Source: an uncultured Brevinema sp.
GTDB lineage: Bacteria; Spirochaetota; Brevinematia; Brevinematales; Brevinemataceae
DNA length: 10,306 nucleotides
Direction of reading: 5' to 3'
NCBI GenBank assembly: GCA_947036575.1
Contig: CAMQSH010000062.1
Coordinates: 1-10,306 of the forward strand
Position 1 is the stretch's first letter. Each line of letters begins with the position of its first letter. A program made the position numbers and the translations under genes. Positions 1-5,772 of this stretch are shown in pieces. The notes below the pieces were generated by a model. That model had not been told where the DNA came from and did no database searches. It saw nothing but the letters and a program-made list of their open reading frames with translations.

Positions 1-55
1 CTGTTGATATTAACTGGGATGATGTGAAAAGTATTATTGTGCCTGTTCCAGATCC
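1..55. repeat. 55-bp terminal inverted repeat, left copy (partner 10252-10306)
   Basis: Bases 1-55 are the exact reverse complement of 10252-10306; the next base differs. Both copies are coding, in frame, for the N-terminal module of the two end genes. There is no transposase or target-site duplication to support a transposon end. The match of window edge to repeat edge on both sides suggests assembly break points at a multi-copy gene start. Confidence 0.9.
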
Positions 56-1334
56 TGAAACTCCAGAGGAACAATTCAAAACAGCAATACAAACAATGAC
101 TAGTTTTTATGGTCAAACTATCTCCGTTGATATTAATGGTAAATTCTCAGCTAAAGGTACAAACTACACCTATATGAGTGTTAAAAATGCTACTCAGGCA
201 GTATATTCTGTTGGTGTTAATCAATTTGTTGGTATTGCTATTGTTAATAGTACTATTAAAATGTACCAAGACAGTAAGGTAACACCCTGGTCTTGGGCAT
301 CTTACGTAAAATTTGATAGTAAACATGAATTTTATGGTTTTACTGATTGGACGGAATACTCTCCTTTAACAGGTATAAAATATGATTTTGAAGTATTAGA
401 CATGAAAATCATTAATAATATACCTTATGTGATGTATATTACAAGAAGTTCCAGTTTTGACTATGATGTTTTATCTTTAAGAAAACCCTTAAAAGAGTGG
501 ACTGAGATTGCCAATGAATTAGATTTTCCAATCCAAAACAATTTAGAAGTATCTAAATTTATTACCGACAATAATGACATGTATTTATCTACATCTGCTG
601 GCGATACTCTTTACAAAAAAAATGGAAATAAATGGAATAAAATCACAGAAATTAAAACAGCTGAATCAGTGGATGTTTATAATCAAACTTCTTATATGGT
701 TTATAGAAATGAAAAAAATAATATTATAACCTTATACCTATGTAAAAATACAGGTACTGATACTTGGAGTAAGATGGGTGAATTTGTAGTAAGCACCTCA
801 TCTACTATAGACGTTTATTTTTTTGATATACACATACAAGACGAAAAAAATATCTATATTAATTATAGGGAACAAGAAGGAAAGTACGGGACTCATAAAA
901 TAAGAAAATGGGATGGCAATAATTTTCTCCCACCTCTAGAAGTAGGTTCTGGCAGAGATCTTTTTGAGAAAGAAACCGATTATACAATATATAATAATAA
1001 ATTATATGTAATATTTAGTAATGATAGAGATTTGATACTTATAAAAAGTACTACAGGTTCATCTTGGTTAGAGGAAATAAAAATAGAGATGGATCAAATA
1101 CATTCTACTATTCGCTACCCAAAATTAAGAATATATAATGATATAATGTATATTGGTACTATTCAATCTGCAACTGCATATATTTATAAATATGAGAATA
1201 GTACTTTGAATACTATTAAAACTCTCCCAGAGTGGGGATACTTTGATATGGAAATATCAGATGACAATCGTTTGTTTTTTATACATAACCAGCAAAAAAA
1301 TGGTATTATGACTATACACTCTACTCAGCTTTAA
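1..1334 (+). CDS. Probable exported beta-propeller protein, 5'-truncated at window edge
   Basis: The frame is open to the left edge (VDINWDDVKSIIVPVPDPE...), so the GTG at 24 is probably an internal Val codon and the true start, with any signal or lipoprotein peptide, lies outside. Numbering from that GTG, residues 1-11 are a Pro/Asp linker shared with the right-end gene. From about residue 126 to the end, units 40-50 residues apart repeat the pattern Asn/Asp-rich turn, hydrophobic-Tyr strand, second strand, then often Lys/Trp-Asn/Ser-Lys. Units centre near residues 133, 183, 222, 275, 325, 372 and 413, for example NNDMYLS, EKNIYIN, NNKLYVI and YNDIMYI. Seven such units suggest a seven-bladed beta-propeller, a fold used for ligand binding or adhesion; this is inferred from spacing, with no named family recognised. 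The TAA stop at 1332-1334 is followed by a terminator. No cysteine pattern or catalytic motif stands out. Confidence 0.75.
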   Translation, partial: VDINWDDVKSIIVPVPDPETPEEQFKTAIQTMTSFYGQTISVDINGKFSAKGTNYTYMSVKNATQAVYSVGVNQFVGIAIVNSTIKMYQDSKVTPWSWASYVKFDSKHEFYGFTDWTEYSPLTGIKYDFEVLDMKIINNIPYVMYITRSSSFDYDVLSLRKPLKEWTEIANELDFPIQNNLEVSKFITDNNDMYLSTSAGDTLYKKNGNKWNKITEIKTAESVDVYNQTSYMVYRNEKNNIITLYLCKNTGTDTWSKMGEFVVSTSSTIDVYFFDIHIQDEKNIYINYREQEGKYGTHKIRKWDGNNFLPPLEVGSGRDLFEKETDYTIYNNKLYVIFSNDRDLILIKSTTGSSWLEEIKIEMDQIHSTIRYPKLRIYNDIMYIGTIQSATAYIYKYENSTLNTIKTLPEWGYFDMEISDDNRLFFIHNQQKNGIMTIHSTQL

Positions 1335-1365
1335 TATTAATATCATCAATAAAAATTAAATCTAA

Positions 1366-1398
1366 AAAAAAGCACCTAGCGTAGCATGGTGCTTTTTT
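1366..1398. terminator. Bidirectional intrinsic terminator between convergent genes
   Basis: Perfect arms AAAAAAGCACC (1366-1376) and GGTGCTTTTTT (1388-1398) enclose an 11-base loop. The A-run and T-run let it work for the propeller gene (+) and for the family genes (-). A small extra hairpin, GTGTC-TTT-GACAC at 1401-1413 followed by five Ts, lies just beyond on the + strand. The same 11-base arms recur at 9346-9379 in the mirror-image position. Confidence 0.85.
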
Positions 1399-1458
1399 GT
1401 GTGTCTTTGACACTTTTTGTTTTATAAAGTTTTATAAATTAAGAATGTGAAGGGGTGA

Positions 1459-1764
1459 CTATCCCTTCTCAGATCCTAGTTTCCAAAAAGCGATGTCTAA
1501 TAATTTCATAATAGGATAATCTGCTTTGTAGGTAGTGGTATAAACTTCCTCGGTGATATTTGTTTCAAAGAATGCTAACAAATCGGTGACACATTTTTCT
1601 ATAGTGGTACTGGACAAATTATGAGCGATCTCTGAAATTTCTAAGCCTTTTTTGAGATAATTATCATAGGCAGGAAGACAGCATATTGTACCCAAAAGTA
1701 CTTCTGTAATCAAAATTGAAGACGCTTTTCTGTCTTTGGCATCGACGGTTAAGTCCATGATAAT
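1459..1764 (-). pseudogene. 3' fragment of the ~240-residue repeated family
   Basis: This stretch encodes the last ~99 residues of the family protein and lacks the N-terminal ~144 residues that hold the most conserved motifs. From 1465 to 1762 it is the reverse complement of 9015-9312 with one mismatch seen by eye (1477 against 9300, a silent CTA/CTC change). Homology breaks off just upstream of an ATG at 1756-1758, which has a GGAG eight bases before it. A 99-residue product from MDLTVDAK to the TAG at 1459-1461 is therefore possible. The frame continues upstream through unrelated low-complexity sequence (1765-1818) that overlaps the end of the next gene. The final residue differs from the full copy (GSEKG against GSEK). 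It lies 34 bases behind the full-length paralogue with no terminator between them, so it is probably co-transcribed. Best read as a recombination remnant that may still be translated. Confidence 0.8.
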
Positions 1765-1792
1765 TTCTCCAAATTTTAGCATATTAATATTA

Positions 1793-2527
1793 TTATTTAT
1801 TTTTAGAGCTTCCTTCACCGATTTTCCAAAAATACATATCTAATAATTTCATAATAGGATAGTCTTTTTCATAGATAGTTTGATAAACTTCAGCAGGCAT
1901 ATGGACTTTGAAAAACTCCAACAAATCAGCGACACATTCTTCTACATTATCACTGGTTAAATTACTATGATCTATTTCTGAAATTTCTAATCCTTCTTTG
2001 AGGTAGGTGTCGTAGGCAGGTATACAGCCCACAGTCCCTAAAAGAATTTTGGTGATTAAAGTAGTAGACGCTTCTTTATCTTTTGCTTCTTCGGGCAAAT
2101 CTTTTATGTCTTTCCAAGTTTTTTCTAAGAAATCATTATATTTGACAGCAATCTCGTTATATAATTTTTTGATATCCTTGGCGTGTGCTTTTAGATATTC
2201 GAGATCATGACTGTTTTTGCGTAATTCTTGAGCTTCTGGGCTGAATAAAATCTTGATGATGGGTCTGTGTATGGTGTAGTTATAGTGAAGATTAAACGTA
2301 GATCCTCTATACATTCCCCAACTGGCTAGGAACATCCCCAAATGTAAAGCTAAAAAATCCTTGTCTTTTTTGGTAGCTGGAGTGGTGTTTTTTTCGTAAA
2401 ATTCTCCGAATGCCTCATAACAAACATTCCAAGAATAAAAACGATGGTACTGATGGGTATCATGTTCTAGATTTTCTAAGGCTAGATATTCTTTGATGAT
2501 CTCTTCAAATCTTTGTATTTTTTTCAT
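1793..2527 (-). CDS. Uncharacterised repeated-family protein, copy A (244 aa)
   Basis: Full-length member of the family also present at 8590-9315, with clearly related sequence along its whole length. Conserved blocks are HRFYSWNVCYEAFGEFY near residue 28, LALHLGMFLASWGMYRGSTF at about 60-80, HNYxIHR-type sequence near 85, and HDLEYLKAHAKDIKKLY near 110. A helical C-terminal half ends in YPIMKLLDMYFWKIG. No signal peptide or membrane segment is evident, so the protein is probably cytoplasmic and helical. I recall similar WGMYRGS-containing hypothetical proteins in other bacteria, but know no function. The start at 2527 (MKKIQRF) is chosen because it aligns with the copy C start and lies 43 bases inside the -10 box at 2570-2575; an upstream in-frame ATG near 2602 lies in the promoter. 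The ribosome site is weak (AGG about ten bases upstream). The C-terminus has a short SSKNK tail absent from copy C. Confidence 0.85.
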   Translation of the reverse strand: MKKIQRFEEIIKEYLALENLEHDTHQYHRFYSWNVCYEAFGEFYEKNTTPATKKDKDFLALHLGMFLASWGMYRGSTFNLHYNYTIHRPIIKILFSPEAQELRKNSHDLEYLKAHAKDIKKLYNEIAVKYNDFLEKTWKDIKDLPEEAKDKEASTTLITKILLGTVGCIPAYDTYLKEGLEISEIDHSNLTSDNVEECVADLLEFFKVHMPAEVYQTIYEKDYPIMKLLDMYFWKIGEGSSKNK

Positions 2528-2569
2528 AAGGGGGTACCTGCACTTTTTATTAATCGAGTTGATAAGATT

Positions 2570-2598
2570 ATTATAGTATATATATTTATATATTACAA
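2570..2598 (-). promoter_or_regulatory. Promoter for family copy A
   Basis: Reading on the minus strand, TTGTAA (2593-2598) and TATAAT (2570-2575) are separated by 17 bases. The -10 is perfect and the -35 matches four of six positions. It would start transcription about 35 bases before the chosen ATG at 2527. It is unlike the strong shared promoter of the copies at 7630 and 8539. Confidence 0.6.
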
Positions 2599-2600
2599 TC

Positions 2601-2632
2601 AAAAAACACCCCTTTAATTAGAGGTGTTTTTT
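2601..2632. terminator. Terminator-like hairpin upstream of copy A
   Basis: AAAAAACACCCCT and AGAGGTGTTTTTT pair with one mismatch around a short AT loop, giving an A-flanked and T-flanked hairpin able to act in either direction. It lies immediately upstream of the copy A -35 box, with no gene pointing into it from the left. It may insulate this promoter from the divergent PTS operon, or be the leftover terminator of a lost gene. Confidence 0.55.
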
Positions 2633-2832
2633 GAATAGGGAAATAATATAATATATAGGAGATCATATTATTTTAAGGGGTAGTTTCACCTCTAAATTTT
2701 CTTAGAGGTTATAATAGTATAAGTCCATAATAATATAAAAGGATTCGAAAGAATTAATATTTTATATATTAAAATATTAATTCTTTGTATAAATGATAAT
2801 TAAACTGATTATATAATAATACAAATAAAGTA
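2633..2832. other. AT-rich intergenic region with two hairpins, no gene
   Basis: This is the divergent spacer between copy A and the PTS operon. I see no supported coding frame. It holds a small hairpin at 2688-2709 (ACCTCTAA, six-base loop, TTAGAGGT) and a long palindrome at 2748-2786, listed separately. Several TATAAT-like strings occur, as expected in such AT-rich DNA, and are not called as promoters without a matching -35. Confidence 0.6.
2748..2786. repeat. Perfect 17-bp inverted repeat upstream of PTS promoter
   Basis: Arms AAAGAATTAATATTTTA (2748-2764) and TAAAATATTAATTCTTT (2770-2786) are exact reverse complements around the five-base spacer TATAT. It sits 47 bases upstream of the PTS -35 box. 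It could be an operator for a dimeric regulator, a cruciform-forming element or an old terminator. The lack of a GC-rich stem argues against an ordinary terminator. The function is inference. Confidence 0.7.
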
Positions 2833-2860
2833 TTGCATAATTAAGAAAGTAATATATAAT
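2833..2860 (+). promoter_or_regulatory. Probable promoter of the PTS operon
   Basis: TTGCAT (2833-2838) and a perfect TATAAT (2855-2860) are 16 bases apart. The -35 is weak, which fits an activated or regulated promoter. Transcription would begin near 2867, leaving a 5' leader of about 55 bases before the chosen start at 2922. Confidence 0.5.
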
Positions 2861-2921
2861 ATATGTCTTGATGGATACCAAAAAAATGGGGGGTATACAC
2901 ATGAATGTTGGGGGAACATAT

Positions 2922-4226
2922 ATGAACTTTGAAAGTTTTATGAATACAAAAGTTATACCGGCTATGCATAAGGTATCAACACAACGCCATCTTATTGCTA
3001 TTAGGGATGGGATAGTTATCAATATTATACCAAGTATGATTGGTTCAATCTTTTTATTGATTGTTGCTATACCAATTCCAGGATGGACAGATTTTTTAAA
3101 TACTACAGGATTGACAAGTATTCTTTTATTGCCTGTATCGGCAACTTTAGATCTTATTGGATTGATAGCTGTTGTTACCATCTCTTATAGATTAGCAGAA
3201 TCTTATAAAATAGATCCTCTTTTTGCTACTGTTATAGCTTTATTATGTTTTTTTCAGGTAACGCCTTATAATTATTATTCTGAGGAATTATCAAAATCAA
3301 TTTCAAATGTTTTACCTACGGTCTGGTTTGGTTCTAGAGGATTATTTACTGCTATTTTAGTAGCTATTGGTTCTACAGAAATATACCGTCGTTTGATTGT
3401 TTCTAAATTTACTATAAAACTTCCTGAATCTGTACCCCCAGCAGTGTTAAGTTCTTTCATGGCTATTATCCCTGGTGCTGGAACTTTAATAGTTTTTTGG
3501 CTTATAAGAGTGGTAATAGATTTTTCTTCTTATGAAAGTATACATACCTTAATAGGACAATTAATAGCAGCTCCGTTGACTCATATAGGTGGATCTATTT
3601 GGGGTGCTATTATCATGGTATTATTAATTCAATTGTTTTGGTTTTTTGGAATCCATGGAGCATCTATAGTACTATCTGTCATGGAACCTCTGCTCTTTAT
3701 CTTGCAAGATCAAAATAGATTAGCCTTTCAAGCTGGTGAGCCTTTACCGAATATTCTTACACGTTGGTGGGCAGATGTATACGTATTTTTAGGTGGTTCT
3801 GGAGCAACATTAGCTATTGTTATTCCTTTACTATTTTATGCAAAAAGTCAGCATCTTAAAAAAGTAAGTCGTTTGGCTACGGTTCCTACAGTGTTTAGTA
3901 TTAACGAACCATTTACTTTTGGATTACCTGTTGTATTTAATCCTATGGTTTTTATTCCTTGGATTTGTGTTCCTATTGTTAATACAGTTATTGCATATAC
4001 AGCAACTTTAACAGGATTTTTACCTAGACATAATGGTATAACAATACCATGGACTACTCCAATTATTGTTAGTGGTTTTTTACTTGGAGGATGGCAAGGG
4101 ATCGTTATACAAATAGTCAATTTTTGTGTTTCTGCAAGTATATGGTATTTCTTTATGAGACGAATTGATAGAATGGAATATAAAAAAGAATTGTTAGAAT
4201 TATCTGATGATGTATCTAAAAAATAA
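2922..4226 (+). CDS. PTS EIIC sugar permease, lactose/cellobiose (ChbC-type) family, 434 aa
   Basis: Membrane component of a phosphotransferase system that carries a sugar across the membrane as it is phosphorylated. The N-terminus (NTKVIPAMHKVSTQRHLIAIRDG) is the typical EIIC entry helix. About ten hydrophobic segments follow. Residues 239-246, FWFFGIHG, and 327-330, INEP, are the family signatures. His245 and Glu329 are 84 residues apart, the spacing of the substrate-contacting His250 and Glu334 in the structurally known B. cereus ChbC. No EIIA or EIIB domain is fused and none is encoded in the window, so partners must come from elsewhere. The start at 2922 is preferred: GGGGG lies seven bases upstream and the family N-terminus begins there. 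ATG 2901 also has a G-run at the same distance, and 2871 has no good site. The sugar cannot be assigned; a beta-disaccharide such as cellobiose or chitobiose is the family guess. It ends in a Lys-rich cytoplasmic tail. Confidence 0.9.
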   Translation: MNFESFMNTKVIPAMHKVSTQRHLIAIRDGIVINIIPSMIGSIFLLIVAIPIPGWTDFLNTTGLTSILLLPVSATLDLIGLIAVVTISYRLAESYKIDPLFATVIALLCFFQVTPYNYYSEELSKSISNVLPTVWFGSRGLFTAILVAIGSTEIYRRLIVSKFTIKLPESVPPAVLSSFMAIIPGAGTLIVFWLIRVVIDFSSYESIHTLIGQLIAAPLTHIGGSIWGAIIMVLLIQLFWFFGIHGASIVLSVMEPLLFILQDQNRLAFQAGEPLPNILTRWWADVYVFLGGSGATLAIVIPLLFYAKSQHLKKVSRLATVPTVFSINEPFTFGLPVVFNPMVFIPWICVPIVNTVIAYTATLTGFLPRHNGITIPWTTPIIVSGFLLGGWQGIVIQIVNFCVSASIWYFFMRRIDRMEYKKELLELSDDVSKK

Positions 4227-4229
4227 AAT

Positions 4230-4234
4230 AGGAG
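4230..4234 (+). promoter_or_regulatory. Ribosome binding site for the DUF7916-like gene
   Basis: AGGAG is seven bases before the ATG at 4242, within the 15-base gap after the permease stop codon. This tight spacing supports translation from a shared mRNA. Confidence 0.75.
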
Positions 4235-4241
4235 TTTTTTA

Positions 4242-5117
4242 ATGAAAAGAATTTTTGAATTATCTGTAGGCGATGTCCTAAATATGAAACCAAGTGATCT
4301 GTTAAAAACAATTAAACATTCTGAAGGACGAACAATTTTAGCAGAGTGTGTTGTTTCAGGACCTAGTCCCTTACCTCAAGTAACAGGAGCTGAGCTATTA
4401 GCAGTTAATGGTGCTGATTTAATTGATTTAAATATATTTGATGTACAAAATCCTAGAGTTAATGATTTGGAGATAGATAGTTCTGAATTAGTTCATTTTC
4501 TTAAAAAAAATACAGGATGCTTTTTTGGTTGTAACTTAGAACCAGCTGTAAATTTAGATCAAATGACTCCAGGGCGACTTGCTACGAAAGAAAATGCTCA
4601 AAGAGCTGTACAATTAGGATTAGATTTCTTATTAATTACGGGTAATCCAGGAACAGGAGTTTCTATGGACGGTATCATCAAAGCTGTTCAAGAAATTAAA
4701 GATACTGTAGGAGATGATATTATTATCATTGCAGGTAAAATGCATGATGCAGGTTCTTACGACTATGTAACAGAAAAACAAGTTAAAGAATTAAAAAAAG
4801 GTGGTTGTGATATCTTTATGACGGCAGCTCCTGGAACAACACCTTTTCAAACAGTAGAAAAAGTGAGGGATCTTTTTTTAATGGCAAAAGACGAAGGGAT
4901 GTTGACTAAAGCTGCTATCGGTACAACACAAGAAAGCTCTCCTATTGATATAATTAAAAATATTTCAATTATGGCAAAAATGGCAGGAGCAGATATTATT
5001 CATTTAGGAGATGCTGGATTTGGGGGTATTGCGCCTCTCGAAAATTTATGGAATATGTCTTTAGCGATTAGAGGTGCTACACATAGCTATCGTAAAATTG
5101 CTAATAGAAGACTATAA
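4242..5117 (+). CDS. TIM-barrel-like protein, DUF7916-type, partner of the PTS permease (291 aa)
   Basis: A soluble protein without signal peptide or membrane segments. It shows an alternating strand/helix pattern with barrel-like strand ends: ILAECVV (32-38), GADLIDLNIFD (57-67), CFFGCNLEPAV (92-102), LDFLLITGNPGTGVSMDG (127-144), DIIIIAGKMHDAG (159-171), GCDIFMTAAPGT (188-199), AAIGTT (224-229) and GADIIHLGDAGFGG (249-262). GNPGTGVS and GDAGFGG look like phosphate- or cofactor-binding loops. It resembles a conserved protein often found next to PTS genes in Bacillota, which I recall as DUF7916; its reaction is unknown to me. The gene starts 15 bases after the permease, so the two form an operon, and a role in processing the imported phospho-sugar is a reasonable inference. 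The terminator at 5155-5187 follows. Confidence 0.8.
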   Translation: MKRIFELSVGDVLNMKPSDLLKTIKHSEGRTILAECVVSGPSPLPQVTGAELLAVNGADLIDLNIFDVQNPRVNDLEIDSSELVHFLKKNTGCFFGCNLEPAVNLDQMTPGRLATKENAQRAVQLGLDFLLITGNPGTGVSMDGIIKAVQEIKDTVGDDIIIIAGKMHDAGSYDYVTEKQVKELKKGGCDIFMTAAPGTTPFQTVEKVRDLFLMAKDEGMLTKAAIGTTQESSPIDIIKNISIMAKMAGADIIHLGDAGFGGIAPLENLWNMSLAIRGATHSYRKIANRRL

Positions 5118-5154
5118 TCTTTTTAGTCAGATATATAACATTATAAAAAATCTA

Positions 5155-5187
5155 AAAAAAGCCCTCTATTAAAAGAGAGCTTTTTTT
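5155..5187. terminator. Bidirectional terminator between the PTS and peptidase operons
   Basis: AAAAAAGCCCTCT (5155-5167) and AGAGAGC followed by seven Ts (5174-5187) pair with one mismatch around the loop ATTAAA. It serves the PTS operon on the plus strand and, with its A-run, the peptidase operon on the minus strand. The flank on the right (TTTTTTGATTTGTAT...) resembles the flank of the terminator behind the 8590 gene, so part of this site came with the family remnant next to it. Confidence 0.8.
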
Positions 5188-5216
5188 GATTTGTATGTAA
5201 AGAGAAACGAGAATGA

Positions 5217-5277
5217 CTACTTCTCAGATCCGAGTTTCCAAAAAGCGATGTCTAATAATTTCATAATAGGATAATCT
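5217..5277 (-). pseudogene. 3' tail remnant of the ~240-residue family
   Basis: Bases 5220-5277 equal the reverse complement of 9255-9312, encoding the last ~19 codons of the family protein (DYPIMKLLDIAFWKLGSEK), and the TAG is kept at 5217-5219. Similarity continues downstream of the stop into the terminator flank (5184-5216). It carries the CTC variant of the 8590 copy, not the CTA of the 1459 fragment, so it is closest to the 8590 gene. Upstream it fades within about 15 bases and meets the stop codon of the membrane-protein gene at 5290. It has no start and is not a gene. Confidence 0.85.
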
Positions 5278-5289
5278 ATTGTAGATAGT

Positions 5290-5742
5290 CTATTTTTTTG
5301 GCTTTGTGTTAAATAAAGTAGACTTGATAAAAGCATAATAAAATATGATATTATACCCTATGCTTTTTACTATTGTTATGATAGTTCCCTCATCTCTCCA
5401 CATGTTTTTGAGAACTAAGACATAAGAAATTACTGTAAAAGTAAGTATTGCCACCCCATCAATGATAAACCAAGTCATACGACTTCCACCTTCACTCATT
5501 TGTGTGGGAGTGTTATTTTGGGGGAAAGTTTGATATTCGTCACTATTGGAGTTATCGTCAAAGACATCATCATCATAAATATCTTCTTCTTGAATATCAC
5601 CCAAATATCTTGTTGTAGGCTTTTGACTTTTTTTATAAATAACAATTGCAAACACCAGTGCAAAAAGTACCCCTAATGATATTACCGTGTATAAATCTTG
5701 AGTTTGAATATAGGCTAAAATAGTTTCTATTATATTTTCCAT
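5290..5742 (-). CDS. Small membrane protein with acidic linker (150 aa)
   Basis: Not recognised as a named family. Hydrophobic segments lie at about residues 17-36, 90-111 and 119-141. The first is followed by a positive stretch (YKKSQK). Between segments one and two is a ~50-residue hydrophilic linker whose start (49-69) is strongly acidic: QEEDIYDDDVFDDNSNSDEY. It then becomes Asn/Gln/Pro/Thr-rich. The tail is Lys-rich (TKPKK). By the positive-inside rule the first segment would place the linker in the cytoplasm, but this is a guess. It has a good ribosome site, AAGGAAG four bases before the ATG, and begins 30 bases after the peptidase stop with no terminator between, so it is co-transcribed from the 7546 promoter. 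The family tail remnant begins 12 bases past its stop, so recombination came right up to this gene, and an altered C-terminus is possible. Confidence 0.75.
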   Translation of the reverse strand: MENIIETILAYIQTQDLYTVISLGVLFALVFAIVIYKKSQKPTTRYLGDIQEEDIYDDDVFDDNSNSDEYQTFPQNNTPTQMSEGGSRMTWFIIDGVAILTFTVISYVLVLKNMWRDEGTIITIVKSIGYNIIFYYAFIKSTLFNTKPKK

Positions 5743-5772
5743 GATACTTCCTTAATTAGTTCAGATGAGATC

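Noticed and set aside
24..26. GTG at 24 (and its mirror at 10283) as the true start of the end genes
   Set aside because: The frame is open to the window edge on both sides, the upstream residues are identical in both genes, and no ribosome site precedes the GTG. They are most likely internal Val codons.
1366..2786. CRISPR array or tRNA among the short repeats and hairpins
   Set aside because: The repeats are paired hairpins or gene duplicates, not evenly spaced units with unique spacers. No cloverleaf with a T-arm consensus was seen.
2871..2921. Upstream ATGs at 2871 and 2901 as the permease start
   Set aside because: 2871 has no ribosome site and lies near the predicted transcript start. 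2901 has a G-run and cannot be excluded, but the family N-terminus aligns from 2922.
2777..4120. Open frames on the minus strand inside and before the PTS permease (2777-3181, 3275-3460, 3848-4120)
   Set aside because: They lie opposite a well-supported membrane protein gene, have no ribosome sites or family resemblance, and reflect its biased codons.
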